Below are positions 9,997 through 21,944 of a stretch of 64,000 bases of DNA, piece after piece. Below the pieces are notes generated by a model. It was not told where the DNA came from. It ran no database searches and worked only from the letters and a program-made list of their open reading frames with translations. This DNA is from Benincasa hispida (Eukaryota; Streptophyta; Magnoliopsida; Cucurbitales; Cucurbitaceae). The position numbers were made by a program, and so were the translations under genes. The stretch lies in the NCBI RefSeq assembly GCF_009727055.1, contig NC_052354.1, positions 54,739,617 through 54,803,616 of the forward strand, in the 5' to 3' direction. Numbering within the stretch: the stretch's first letter is position 1; each line of letters begins with the position of its first letter.

Positions 9997-11313
9997 GAAG
10001 CCGATGAGCAGAAATTCAAGTCATCTAAGGTTTTTGCTTGAGGTTCGCCTAGGGCGGATCTTTGTGATTCAGACAAAATGCGTGAGAAGACGCCTGAGAG
10101 TTCTTCACCTCCTTCATCCATTTCGAGTGACGACCGGAGCCTTCGACCGGAGTTAGATCTCGAGAGAGTCAGCTCCACCGCCCATCCATGGCACCACCGG
10201 CAGTCTTGACGCACATCCGCTGGAAGCAAGTCTTTGCTTCCGGCCGGTCATTTCATTTTTCTTTATTTTCTTATATTGTATTGTATGACATTTTGTGATT
10301 AAGGAAATAATACAATTTGTTTTCAATGCATTTCTCTGTTTCCTTTGACTCCATCCCCATCTTCTTTGCTTAGCATCTTTACTTTCATTGCAACACTTAG
10401 TGAGTTTTCTTGGGTATCGCATACTTAGTCATGTGGATTAGGGATATGAAACATGTAGCATCCCACCGAGAGGTGTGCGTTGCGTGAGTGTGTGAGTAAC
10501 CTTATTTGCTTAGTTTGAAGTTACGGCAACACCTGTCTATAGACTAACGCAATGCTTGTCTATGAGTAAAGCCAACAACAATCAACTGCCCGGAAGGGTA
10601 AGTAGTTGGTCGCATTAAGCAATGTATGCATTGTTCACTAGAGATAGGAATAATCTTAGGTCAGCCAAGTTCATGTGCTTACCTTGTCCTATAAGCACAT
10701 CATTCATCATTTAGGCATACTTGGGAGAGTAGTCTAAAACCCAAATCTAAGACTCGAGAGAGTGGATTGGAACGTATAAGCAAGAGCGGGGAACTTAGAG
10801 ATAAGCTCCATTTGCTAACCTACATCGCATGCACCCTAGGAATAGGTATGATATTATGTGGTCACCTTATTTATGTGTGTGTCACTTTGTCATTGCATAA
10901 ATAAGAATAGAGGCTTATGTGTAGGTTCTATAGACTTATCACATATATTGCATGCGTTCTAGCATTAGAAGCCGTAGTATTCGCACCGAGATGTGGTTTA
11001 CTATTTTATATGTGTTGCATGATCGCATGGCTTGCGTTGACTAAGGTTGCCCTTGCGGTCACTCTTAAGTATTGTAATGAAAACATCTCCGCATTTTATC
11101 TATTTTTCCATCCATTTATTTCATGTGAAGAGTTGTCGTGTCTCTACCTCTCATACATATTTTCATTGCATTGTCTGTTAGAAAGGAGTAGAAGTAGGGT
11201 TAACTTAGCAACCTCCCTTTCATTCTTTTATTTAAACCGCCGCATGCACATTACCGCATTCATTTTGCTACAAGTCCCTGTATTCGACCTCGGATCACTC
11301 GAGAAACTTGCAT

Positions 11314-11333
11314 TCACGTTATACTTGGCGTGA
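11314..11333 (+). repeat. LTR-end hairpin of E2
   Basis: TCACG, loop TTATACTTGG, CGTGA. A 5-bp stem; the loop is identical to that of E. Confidence 0.8.
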
Positions 11334-11921
11334 GCACAAGAAAACTTGTGATAGAATGCATGGTCATCGCATACATTCGTTAACGCATTATCATTCCAAT
11401 GCATGATCATCGACGCATGACTATTAATGCATACCTTAAGAACATGCATCGCATATTGCGTCCAAGGGATTTTAGTTGTCGAATATTTGACATCTAATTT
11501 CCCATCATCACTCACTAAGCAAAGTAAGCAGTGTTCCTAGAGATAGGAATAATCTTATGCTCAACGCAACCATGCGTTAGAGAGATATAAGCATGTGGCT
11601 GACCACCGAGAGGTGTGCGATGCGTTAGTATGGCGAGGTAGGATTACTATTGCGACCAAGCATTATGATGTGTGAATTTATTCCCTCCACAATTATATTT
11701 CTCCATGCACCTATTTACACGTTAACAGTTGCCACATCTCTACCAATTCTCATAGTCAAACTTCCATTACTCAATCTGTTTAGTTAGAAGTAGGAGTAGC
11801 GTATAGCAATTTAACTTCTTTCTTTTTATTTTTATTCACCTCCTCAAACACATGACTTTACAAACATCATTTAGTTACAAGTCCCTGTGTTCGACCTTGG
11901 ATCATCCCGAGAAACTTGTGT

Positions 11922-11941
11922 TCTCGTTATACTTGGCGAGA
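11922..11941 (+). repeat. LTR-end hairpin of E
   Basis: TCTCG, loop TTATACTTGG, CGAGA, about 30 bp after the TCCCTGTGTTCGACC motif. Compared with E2 one base pair is swapped on both arms. Confidence 0.8.
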
Positions 11942-12081
11942 GAGCAAGAAAACTTGTGACAGGAATGCATGGTCATCGCATACACGATTAATACATATTG
12001 TATATTCTTCATATTAACGTATGACCATCAACACCTAGAAATCCATGCATATCAAGAGTGCATTTTCCTCTCATCACTTGG

Positions 12082-12239
12082 CCACTACTCTTACCGCATC
12101 TTCCAATTGACTTGGAGTCGGCTGCTTTATGATGCGGTTACCCTCAGCATTAGGGTTATCTTGTACATCGAGCACTTCGTTAATAATTCTGGGGGAGAAG
12201 TGAACAAAGTAGTATTCCATCAACTCCGCATTCTTGAAG
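12082..12239 (-). pseudogene. aORF of element B, middle part
   Basis: Minus-strand reading FKNAELMEYYFVHFSP, RIINEVLDVQDNPNAEGNRI, PTPSQLEDAVRVVAK. This is the central motif of the Athila/Tat additional ORF (element C shows GNRIIEEP at the same place). It is exposed between copia D on its right and solo LTR E on its left, and it proves that both inserted into one and the same ORF. Confidence 0.75.
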
Positions 12240-13066
12240 GAACTTGCTCATAAGTACAACTGAGCCAAAATTATCGTTTTGCCTCCGTAGTTACATCTAA
12301 CTTCTTAAGTACCATTGATCCCCCTAATGAACAATAAGTCATAGTCCAACTATGACCAAGTCCCTCTTGGGCCAGGATAGGGTGTGCTCACTATGTTCAA
12401 GCCCTAGAATCAGCCCTTAAGGGAACAATTTTTCTACTTGCCCCTACATCAAGGAAGGAGTGAATTCCATCTCGTGTAGCTATGTTTCCAGCTCCCCAGT
12501 CAGACGAATCCCCAAAATGGTAGGCTTATTGAGTTGGAAATCTGACCACTCTCACCCATACAAATCAAATGACCGCCTTCATGAGCAAGAGTTCCAACTC
12601 ACTCAGGATTCATGTCATGTCACCTATGGTCATCCTAGTGAAATGTAAGTCTCTATTATTAACGGTGTTATATAAAGAGATTAATCATTTTATGCTCCGA
12701 TTTTATACAAACTCTTTGTATAGGATAGCCCCGCTCACATATCTCTACATGAATGATCAGGATCAGATTATTTGTAGCACTTTACAACATTTGTAACACC
12801 TACAAAGCGGGGTATATCCATAATGTCACCAGGATAAGGTACCCAATCTTATCCATCTACTACAGACCGTTTAGGTTATTATTTGAACAAGATCCACTTG
12901 TATGTCTCTACATACTTGTTTAAATTACACAAAATAATCTAGAATCTTAGTTTATTGGATTGAGTATATGCTTATAAAATAACACTTATTTTATTAACAA
13001 CAATATGTTTATACAAAGTTTACGAACTACGAGATTACAAGGAGATTTAGGACACCAATCCCAATA
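12240..13066 (-). repeat. 3' LTR of element D (truncated)
   Basis: Matches about 18908-19733 of the 5' LTR, for example CATAGTCCAACTATGACC and GATCATTTGTAGCACTT-like text. About 1.2 kb at the outer end is missing. Confidence 0.85.
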
Positions 13067-13077
13067 ATCTCCCACTT
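13067..13077 (-). other. Polypurine tract of element D
   Basis: Coding strand reads AAGTGGGAGAT immediately before the 3' LTR; purine-rich and correctly placed. Confidence 0.7.
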
Positions 13078-13176
13078 ATCCTAAAGCTTAGGGAGCCTAA
13101 TGTACAATACAAATAAAGTACAAAATGACAATAAACTAGGGCATAAACTATACCCTAGTAACATCTCCCGCTTGCC

Positions 13177-13440
13177 CTAAACAACATGCTGCATATCCTG
13201 TAGACCCAGACTTTCTAGATGACCCTCGAACACTTTAGCCATGAGAGCCTTTGTAAACAGATCAACAACGTTGTGCTCCAAAGCAATCTTCATGACAGTC
13301 ACGTCACCTCGATGCACAATCTCCCGAATCAAATGATATTTCCTCTCTATGTGCTTGCCTCTTTGGTGACTCCTAGGTTCCTTAGAATTTTCCATAGCAC
13401 CACTATTAAACCCATGTAGCGTACAGGTGGGTTCATAACC
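13177..13440 (-). pseudogene. Copia RNase H C-terminus of element D, reverse transcriptase deleted
   Basis: The reading GKHIERKYHLIREIVHRGDV, then EHNVVDLFTKAL and HLESLGL is the C-terminal end of copia RNase H. Upstream in the same stretch GRVMNPPVRYMG belongs to the linker between integrase and reverse transcriptase. The whole polymerase and most of RNase H, about 2 kb in intact copia elements, are missing between them, so this is an internal deletion derivative. Confidence 0.85.
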
Positions 13441-13469
13441 CTCCCACTACGTCGAGGCAATCTCAACTC

Positions 13470-14535
13470 CTAAGATGGATGACTAGATGAACTGACATCA
13501 ACAAATCTTGTTGATGTATTGACCCCTTCAACAACTCTTGCTGAAGTCTCGGTAGATTCATTAGAAACTTCACTTAAAACAATTTTGCTTCGTGGCTTAT
13601 GATCCCTCATATAGTTTTCTTCCAAGAAGGTAACGTTTGTCGATACAAATACCTTATTCTCACTTGGATCATAGAAGTATCCATCTCTCATTTTCTTGAG
13701 GTATCCTACAAATAGACACACTTTTGAACGAGGTTCCAACTTTTTGGGGTCTGCCATTAGCACATGGGTTGGACATCTCCAAATTTTGAAGTGACGTAAA
13801 CTACCTTTACGACCTCTGCATAACTCAAAAGGTGTTTCAAAAACACTCTTTAAGGGAACGTTGTTCAAAATATAAACTGCAGTCTTTACTGCATATCCCC
13901 AAAATGAGACAGGAAGATGAGCATAGCTCATCATAGACCGAACCATGTCTAACAGAGTTATGTTTCTCCTTTCTGATACACCATTCTTTTGAGGTGTACC
14001 TGGGGCTGAGAGTTAGGATGTGATTCCATATTCTATTATATAGTTTTGGAATCTTAAGTCCATATACTCTCTACCATGATCAGATCGTAGTATTTTTATC
14101 TTTTTACCTAACAAGTTTTCAACTTCAGTCTTGTACTCCTTGAACTTCTCAAGAGCTTCAGACTTATGTTGCATTAGGTATAGATACTCAAATCTTGAAT
14201 AATCATATATGAAAGAGATGAAATATTCATACCTTCCTCGTACTCTTACATTCATCGAACCACAGAGGACTGAATTTATGAGCTCCAAGGTTTCTTTGGC
14301 TCTATAACCTTTTCCAGTAAAAGGTCATTTGGTCATTTCGCCTTCAAAGCATGACTCGCATACTGGTAAAGAGTTTTTCTTCTAAACCATTTAAAAGTCC
14401 ACTTTTCACCAACCTCTCAATCCTATTGAGATTTATGTGACCTAACCTTAGATGCCAAAGATGGGCATTTTCTTTAGGAGAAATTCTCGGTCTTTTTACA
14501 GTTGTTGCTATTTTGAACATTTCAGTATTGAGCAC
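13470..14535 (-). pseudogene. Copia integrase of element D (three broken pieces)
   Basis: Inserts the DNA copy into the genome. Piece 1 (14344-14535) is the GAG-pre-integrase zinc region: ENAHLWHLRLGHINLNRIER. Piece 2 (14013-14288) is the catalytic core with YFISFIYDYSRFEYLYLM and KILRSDHGREYMD. Piece 3 (13470-13946) is the rest: SYAHLPVSFWGYAVKTAVYI, LNNVPLKSVFETPFEL and CLFVGY. Stops and frameshifts lie between the pieces. Confidence 0.92.
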
Positions 14536-14950
14536 AACTTTTATGACTTACATATAAGTTATTTTCTATTGAACCAAAACCTAACTCCATTACATTCTTA
14601 AAAATAAACACTTTATTCTCAGAGAAGGATATGAAATATTTTTGTTCAATTAGACAGGAAACAAAAATTAGGTTTCTCCTGATATGAGGAACTATATATA
14701 TGTCATCTAATGAAATATATCGTTTCTTGTCCAAACATAACTTAAGCTTGCCTACAACAACAGCTGAAACGACCTCACCAGTACTGACTTTAAGAGTCAT
14801 CTCTCTAACTTTCAACTGTTTCCAGGAGTTAAATCTTTGATGGGAAGAACACATGTGGTTAGTAGCTCCTGAATCAACTATCCAAGTAGAACCATCATTA
14901 TCTACTAAGCATGTCTCTAAGATAAATAAATCAAAATTATTTTCTTTGGA
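14522..14950 (-). pseudogene. Copia aspartic protease of element D
   Basis: Minus-strand reading WIVDSGATNHMCSSHQRF at about 14840-14890 gives the DSGA catalytic motif, followed by TLKVSTGEVVSAVVVGKLKL, DDIYIVPHIRRNLIFVSCLI and SFSENKVFIF, the usual copia protease to pre-integrase stretch. It ends with a stop before the integrase region. Open for 110 residues from 14854. Confidence 0.88.
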
Positions 14951-15090
14951 GTTCTTCCTTTTCTAGAGAGTAGTGGAATCAGCTCCACAAACCAAGTCAT
15001 AAACTCCAAGTTTCATCTCAGAGGATAATCCTCGTTGATGAACTTCATCAGAGTTGGCAACGATTGCTTTTTCTGTTAGTCCATCAACCT

Positions 15091-15507
15091 TCAATATGGA
15101 CTAGAGATTATCTTGGGAAATGACACTGTTGGTTTCATTGTCATCAATCTGTTTTTCTTGAATCGTGAGAACTTTCGTTCAAACAATTCTTGCATTGATT
15201 GCATGATCTCATGTGCAATGACCATGTTCTCAAACTTTTTGGTCAACGCATCAGATATGCTTGTTAAAATATAATCTCGAGCATTAGAATTAGCCTTCGT
15301 CCACAGCTTATATGCATCACGAACATTTCGTGGTGCATCAGGGGTTAGGACTTGAGGACAATCCTCGTTCATGACAATTTTGAGGTCATTTACCACGAAA
15401 AATGTTTTGATGGATTCTTTCCTCGTCGTGTAATTGAAATCGGTCAAACTAGAAAAGGCAACTAACGGAAAAACACTATTTGATATATTTGCTGAGAAAA
15501 TAAACAC
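15091..15507 (-). pseudogene. Copia gag of element D (partial)
   Basis: A 138-residue open stretch: FNYTTRKESIKTFFVVNDLK, CPQVLTPDAPRNVRDAYKLW, TKANSNARDYILTSISDALT, then MQSMQELFERKF. This is the N-terminal UBN2-like gag region of plant copia elements. It breaks before the zinc knuckle; 14951-15090 has only stop-rich remnants. Confidence 0.82.
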
Positions 15508-16866
15508 ATTGATCTACATTAAATTTTAGCATAACTCTTAAAAAATCCAATCAGTTTTAGTAAAATATAAATGAACTCCATTTAACATCTAATTTTTCAA
15601 TGGCGCTTCAGTGATTTAGGACAAAAGCTATCGAAGGGTAGTCTGTTGTCTCTTCACTTAATTGAAACAGTCTCAACCAATCATTTACACTAGAATAAAT
15701 TTTATTCCTATAACAATCAGTCATCGTTTATTTGGTCAAGAAATCATTAACTTGCTTAATAATTTCCCGTAAGTGTGACCCTCTATTTTAGGCCCTAGAG
15801 TTCTAGCCCAATGAGCCAATCAAAGGAAAAAACCGATTGGGACAAAAACTAAAGCGATCCTATCCATTTCTAGAGTTTGCCTTGATATTGACCTACTGCA
15901 CAAACCATCTGAAGATGGATGCTCCAAGGGCCTCTCGAGGCCGTGCAAGAAGATCTGACGGTGCAAACCAATGAAAGAGACCGTAGGACATGTTGACACA
16001 CATCCCTCTCCCACTTACTATAAATACTCTCTTCATTCACCTTGATATTGAACCATGCAAACACCATCCAAAGGGGGACGCTTCTAGGGCGCCTCAAGGC
16101 CAAGCATGAGTCTCACGGTATGAATATTAAGGGAGAAACATGAGTGGAAAAAAATGACATATCATATACATCTTTCCCCCCACTGAGTATTTTAACAACC
16201 CAAGGTTTAATTTAATTAGGAAAAATACGACTAATTATTTTTACTAAGTGATTGTTTAAGTTTGCCCAAAAGTAACACTTACTTTGGAAATTTAAACAAT
16301 TTTGATTAATATTTATTAAACACTTTAACAAATGTTAATCAACAATTGCATGCTTACAACAAATCTATCTAATTGACCTTCTCAGGTAGGTTCCCAAGTA
16401 GGGGTGCGATGTTTTCGTCATCTTAAGTACCCCAGCCTTGCCAGAATTCACCATAGACAAAAGATCTCTTATAGATATATTTGCTACAAATTTAGTCTTT
16501 TATTGAAATCAATTTAATCCTATTAAACAGTTTAAAAAAGATTAATCTAATTTCTAATCTCATTAGAAATTTGTGAACTTAAGTCTATCTCAATCATATT
16601 TTAAAACAATTTTTAAAAATTATTATAACCTAAGGTTTGCATGCAACTCTTAATTATTGATTTTAATTCTAATTTCATTTAGTTATAACGATGATAAATT
16701 AATGAAACAATTAAAACATCCACTGCATGCTTGACAAACTTCAGTTAATCATAACATTTATAAATTAACCTAAGGTAATGTCATGCTTCATGCAATCTCC
16801 ATTCATTACTAATATATATAACATTATATAACTAGGTAATGAATCATACTATAGCATACTTTCCAT

Positions 16867-17050
16867 ACATACATTCAACCATATATTATAACAATTATAA
16901 TATAAATGATGTATGGAAATGCTATAATACATGCATACATATACTATAACATTTATACTATATGATGCATGAGCATGCTTTATAATTTAAATCATGCACA
17001 TACATATATTATAACACTTATAATATAAAATGATGCATGAATATAAATGC
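16867..17050. repeat. Tandem repeat, about 64-bp unit, three degenerate copies
   Basis: Each unit has CATACATA, TATTATAAC or TACTATAAC, TTATAATAT-like text and ATGATGCATG or ATGATGTATG. Unit boundaries are approximate. Confidence 0.6.
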
Positions 17051-17261
17051 ATAACCTATGGTGGATTTTAAAACTATATGACATATAATATAGAATATAC
17101 ATCATATGTATATTCAAAATAAACAGTTGATGGACCGGGATAGGACACCTTAAAAGAAAGTTAAAAGGCTAACTATTACAACATAAGAGTTATCCGGTTC
17201 GAAATAGGTGAACCAGGCCTTGAACCACTCGAACCGAACTGCCCTTTAATGAACTCTCTGT

Positions 17262-17362
17262 AGTGATCGTGTAGCAAACTTGTTGTGCGATCTTGTAGCA
17301 AATGCTACACGATCGTGAGCGAAAGCTACATGATCGTGTACCTATAGCTACACGATGTTGTA
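17262..17362. repeat. Cluster of short palindromic repeats
   Basis: Four to five copies of GATCGTGTAGC or its complement GCTACACGATC in alternating direction within 100 bp, able to form several alternative hairpins in D's leader. Confidence 0.65.
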
Positions 17363-17684
17363 GAACTACTTCGTCTTCTTCATCGAAGTAGTGCTCTGAA
17401 AAGCATCTTTAAAGCTTCCCAAGAAGAGAACGAGCGACTCAAACAAAAAATACAGACTCTATAGCAAAAATTATACCTAAAACAGGGGCTTTACAAACCA
17501 AATTTGTAAATGAATAAAGCCTTAAAACTAAGTATCCTATCCCAAAAACATCCATCAACAAAACCACATTAATATTGAAACCATTCGTCACATGAACTTT
17601 AAACAAAATGCGGTAAAACCCACCAACACAATAAAAACGATTCAATAAAAAAATGGAATTTGGAATCAGAAAACCAACAACTTG

Positions 17685-17696
17685 GCTCTGATACCA
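17685..17696 (-). other. Primer binding site, initiator Met tRNA (element D)
   Basis: Minus strand TGGTATCAGAGC, two bases inside the LTR edge at 17699. Confidence 0.9.
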
Positions 17697-17698
17697 AT

Positions 17699-19733
17699 TG
17701 AAGGAATTCTCTGAGGAGAGAGCCATGAGCAGAAGCAAGATCGTCCCAAATCCATTTTTCATTGAATGTAAGTTTTACAATAAATAAAAAACAAGATATG
17801 CATTCACATAAATTATAACATACATTAATAAAGGAAAGCTTATGGTATCAAAAACCCTTACCTTTGAAGACTATTCTTCAAGAATTCGTCGAACAAGTCA
17901 TGAACAGATCTCTTTCTCCAAAAGGGACACCACCAAATGGAGCCTCCTATATTCTCTTTAGGCATTGAGAATGGCAGGAGGTGTGGGCTCTGCCTTATGG
18001 TTTTGGAAGAGGGAAGGAGATGGAGAGGAGAAGAAGAATTTTTCTTCTCTTTTCCTTTTTTTCCAGAGAGAATTATTCTCTCAGTGTTTTAGGGAGGAAG
18101 ATGAATTAACACCATCCCTATCCCTCTCATCACGTATTTGGCTGAGAGAAATTAGGGGGAGAGAGTTGTAACTTTCTCCATTTAATTAATTAATATTAAT
18201 TTAATAAAATTAAAATAATAATAATTATACATATAACAGAACCTTTATTATATGTATATAGACTATATGTTATATCCCATATAACACATAACCTATAGTT
18301 ACATATTGTATCAAATATAATATAACTTATAGATGTATTTTCTCTCAACCATACATGACAGTTAATATAAATCACATTTATAGTAAACTCACTTATATGA
18401 ATCTCATTCATATAATTGATATTTGGATCATATCCAAAAATTTAATTCCTCTCAACTTATTTATGGTATTTAATATAAATCATATTTATAGTAAATTTAA
18501 TTACATGAATCTCATTCATATAATTAGTATTTGAATCGTATTCAAATTCCTCTAATATTACCTCATATTATAATGTATCAAATACATTATATTAATTATA
18601 TCACATATATAATGAATTTAATTAATTACATCATATATAATTAATTCCGTCAATTAATTTGAACACTATAAATTAATCCAAAAATAATTCTCAAGTTAAA
18701 TCCCTGTTGAGCTATAGAGGGGACCTTATAGACCTGTAGATTAAAGCTCCAACAATACTTGGATAATTAATTAAACTCTTTAATTAAATTACCTAACATC
18801 CGTTAACTGCCGGTCATTTCACTAAAGAGCGACGACTGCCCTCTTCACACTACAGATAATTTTTTGTGTCCATTAGATATAACCAATCAACAGTGCGATC
18901 ACCTTTCACAAATTACTTGTAAGTACAGTTGGGCCAAAATTACCGTTTTGCCCATGTAGTTACATCTAACTCCTTAAGTACCACTGATCTCTTTAATGAA
19001 CAAGAAGTCATAGTCCAACTATGACCAAGTCCTTCTCGGGCCAGGATAGGGTGTGCCCACTATGTTCAAGCCCCAGAATAGCCCTTAAGGGAGCAATTTA
19101 TCTACTTTCCCCTACATCGGGGAAAGAGTGAATTCCATCTCGTATAGCTATGTTCCTAGTCCCTCAGTCAGACAAATCCCCAAAATGATAGGCTTATTGA
19201 GTTGACAATCTGGCCACTCTCACTCATACAAATCAAAGGACCGCTTTCATGAGCAGAAGTCACAACTCACTCAGGATTCAGGTCATGTCACCTATGGTCA
19301 TCCTAGTGAAATGTAAGTCTCTATTACTAACGGCATTATATAAAGAGACTAATCATTTCGTGGTCTGATCTTATACAAACTCTTTATGTAGGATACCTCC
19401 GCTCACATGTCTCTACATGAATGATCAGGATCAGATCATTTGTAGCACTTTACAACACTTGTAACACCTAGAAAGCGGGCCCTATCCGTAGTGTCACTAG
19501 GATAAGGTACCCAGCCTTATCCATCTACTACAGACTGTTTAGGTTATTATTTAAACAAGATCTACTTGTATGTCTCTACATACTTTTTTAAATTATATAA
19601 AATAACTTAGGATCTTAGTTTATTGGATTGAGTATATACTTATAAATAACACTTATTTTATTAATAATAATATGTTTATACAAAGTTTACAAACTATGAG
19701 ATTACAAGGAGATTTAGGACAACAATCCCAACA
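17699..19733 (-). repeat. 5' LTR of element D
   Basis: 2035 bp; coding strand begins TGTTGGGATTG and ends GAATTCCTTCA before the primer site. It is a long, AT-rich LTR with pyrimidine-rich text. The same LTR family gives H (31802-35702), the fragment at 35981-36985 and the right-end sequence 62140-64000. Confidence 0.88.
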
Positions 19734-19738
19734 GTTCT

Positions 19739-21205
19739 TTGCTTCATTGAACTCGTTATTGTAAAATGTAAGAATGAGGCAGGGTCAAATTCTTGATGGG
19801 CTAACACATAGCTGATGCCAATCCATTGCGTCGATGTTGTTCCTGATGTATTCTGTCAGGGGACTACGTTATGAAAAAAATTCCTTCTCTACGACGATGT
19901 CATTAAATTGACAGTTCCTTCCCCTTGTTTGCTTGGGTGATGCAGGTGCCACCCTTTTTCCTTTATTCTTTTACTTTTTCTTATAACTTTTGGCTTTTGG
20001 GCCAATGCTCTCTCCTCCTCCTCCAATTCTCTTTGGAGGATTCCTTTCTCTATCCAAGTCTTGGAGGCCTATATTCCTCAAGCCTATGTTCCAACTCGCT
20101 CAAACCAGACGAACTTTCTTCCTACCTTGTAACCATAAGGCCGCTTGTAACTTCTTCATTAATCTCATTCTCTTTTTCTTCTTCCATTATCAACATTCTT
20201 TTTCTTTTTAAATGCTACAGTGAAGACATTTCATTCGCATTTGATGATCGTGATAGGAATGCGTCCGGGTCAGCTGCCAAAGGGCTAAACCCTTGGGACC
20301 CTTCTTCATTTTCTTCAGTGGCCATCTCCGCTTCCAATGTAAGAGCATAACAGCCAACATTATCTAGTTCTTCCTCTACTGAGGTTGATGCCCCTTCATT
20401 CCTTTCTCTTTCTTGCTCACTTGCAGCCAATGCGACTTCAAGTTCTCGATGCATTGGCTAATCCACCTTTATACATTGTCTCTGAGAGAGGCTGGCTAAA
20501 ATAGGTCCAAAAACCTCTTGCTCGTCTCTTCGAGCCAACTCACTAAGACCAAGCTGAGTTTCTTCAGACTGCTCAACAGGCTTCAACATAGGACTGTTGG
20601 ACCTTGGTGGATCAATTGATGGTGGTGGTGGTGGTGTAACAAGGGGAGGGTCAGAGGGTGTATGCGGCAAAGTTGGAGATGATGCAGGAGAAAGAAGGCC
20701 TACCTCAATGGGAAAGATGGTGGCTAAGGGTTCAATGGTCAGGGGTACTTCCGAGCACATGGTAGGTGATGGCATGATTCTCAAGTGTTTAGGCACAAGG
20801 TCATGCATCTGTAGGTTTTAACGACAAACGTTTTGGTAAGGCCTTTTGATGCGACTACCGCGACAGGTTGGAGGAAGTTATGGACTTAGTTTTTTTTGGG
20901 TTTGAGGGAGATGGAAGGACTGAGTTTTAAATGGGGTTTAGAGGAGACAAACGGTCGTTAGGAGATGAAAGGTCTCATCGGGGTTTCTTTGTAGAGGGTC
21001 ACACAAATACCATAGGTTTGGTTGAAGCAGTGGCTTTTCCGGAGGAAGATGAAGCGTTTGGCCGGCGACCGTGTTTAAAAACCTTCGAAGATGGGGATGG
21101 AGATGAAGGTGGAGAAGGAGAAACAAATAGAGAAGAGAAAGATCTTACTGAGCTATCTTTGACGAAGCTCATGCAATCATTTTGGTTAATAGAAGTGTCT
21201 GACAT
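19739..21205 (-). pseudogene. aORF of element B, N-terminal part
   Basis: The likely start is MSDTSINQNDC near 21205, followed by a Ser/Pro-rich stretch and VFKHGRRPNASSSSG. Further on come a Pro-rich segment (20458-20808: PPPPPSIDPPRSNSP) with ARRDEQEVFGPILASL, matching RRRDEREVFGEIL in element C, an acidic segment (20215-20454), a Glu/Lys-rich segment, and WHQ-type text leading to FYNNEFNEAKN at the D insertion. Frames change several times. A Ser/Pro-rich, charged N-terminus before the putative plant transposon domain is shared by both elements. Function unknown. Confidence 0.68.
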
Positions 21206-21271
21206 GGTTATCAACGAAAAAGCTTGAAAATTCTTGAAAATGGCGGCTAGAGTAGTGTAGACAGATGACAA

Positions 21272-21944
21272 GGAAGCTGAAAAAGGCTTAGGGCATTAGA
21301 AGAAAGTGAGGAAGAAGAAGAAGACTCAAAGAGAGGACCTAGGCTTTTATAGGCAAACGCATGAGGAGAGAGAGAGGGGACAAATGTGACTCGTGTGAGC
21401 TATATGTGACATTTCATTTGCTCATTTAATACAGACCTGAAAAGACACACATAGGGCCAGTTAAATACTCAAGTGGTTTGCCTCTGAATATAATGACTCT
21501 TCCTATTCCAATGCATGGTCATGCGTTGGTCCAACTCTAACGCACCAATTCAAATCTCCCAATTTAAGTTAACCATGATTGTGGTTGTTTTATCAACAAG
21601 CAATATCAAACACACAATCAAAAGTCACAAACTCAAAAATTTCTCTACCAAACAAGATTTCAAGCAAGAACATAAAGGAAGCATGATATACAGAAAGCAA
21701 AAATAAAGCATAGAAAAGGAAGCATTTCTAGAATCTAAGTATCTGGTTGCACGCAGGGATGACTCTGACGCAAGCTTCAAGCAGGCTCGTGTAGGTCGAT
21801 GGATGTTTTACAACGCTCTGCATCCCTTTCAAAGTATGGCTTGGCTCTTTGCCCATTTACTTTGAAGGTTTTTTTTCCATCCCTAGAAATGAGCGTAAAC
21901 ACGAGTTAAATAGAAAGACATTTTTTTTACCAACAAATAATTCT
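21272..21944. other. Spacer of element B between integrase and aORF
   Basis: No gene seen. It is untranslated sequence of element B. Confidence 0.5.

Larger units (their letters stand above)
9397..11510 (+). mobile_element. Nested solo LTR E2 inside E
   Basis: Begins TGATGACATG and ends CATCATCA, so termini TGATGA/TCATCA are inverted. It interrupts the E LTR between GGGTAACTC and CTCACTAAG; flanks CTCCT (9392-9396) and CTCAC (11511-11515) are an imperfect 5-bp duplication. It has the same layout as E (TATA 9989-9996, leader block, hairpin at 11314-11333) but diverged sequence and a 2.1-kb length, so it is a related LTR family. No internal coding domain. Confidence 0.75.
8332..12076 (+). mobile_element. 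Solo LTR E with a nested LTR
   Basis: Begins TGATAACTTG and ends CTCTCATCA, flanked on both sides by CTTGG (8327-8331 and 12077-12081), an exact 5-bp duplication, and B's aORF reads through the join. No gag or pol domain is present. Removing nested E2 (9397-11510) leaves an LTR of about 1.63 kb with TATA box, GC-rich leader block, and the near-end hairpin. The same LTR family is seen at 39704-43585 in the opposite orientation. It is best explained by recombination between two LTRs of an absent full element. Confidence 0.88.
15520..17684 (-). other. Long untranslated leader of element D with internal repeats
   Basis: No gene seen. It contains two diverged copies of a block at about 15876-15970 and 16037-16130 (both start CCTTGATATTGA and carry CTCCAAGGGCCTC-like and CTCACGG-like text), a tandem array at 16867-17050, and a palindrome cluster at 17262-17362. 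Stretches 16190-16860 are plain AT-rich. Confidence 0.6.
12240..19733 (-). mobile_element. Element D: Ty1/copia retrotransposon inserted in B's aORF
   Basis: Minus-strand order: 5' LTR 17699-19733, initiator Met primer site 17685-17696, a 2.2-kb leader, gag, protease, integrase, then a jump to the RNase H tail, polypurine tract 13067-13077, and a truncated 3' LTR 12240-13066. Protease before integrase before RNase H is the copia order. Reverse transcriptase is deleted. B's aORF stops at 19739 and resumes at 12239. The outer end of the 3' LTR is lost, so the target duplication cannot be confirmed. Confidence 0.9.

Noticed and set aside
11969..12253. 94-codon plus-strand frame
   Set aside because: It crosses the LTR E end, the aORF remnant of B (minus strand) and the start of LTR D, so it is a chance frame over three joins.
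17965..18171. 68-codon plus-strand frame inside LTR D
   Set aside because: It lies in LTR sequence and has no domain; the Phe- and Ser-rich text comes from pyrimidine-rich DNA.
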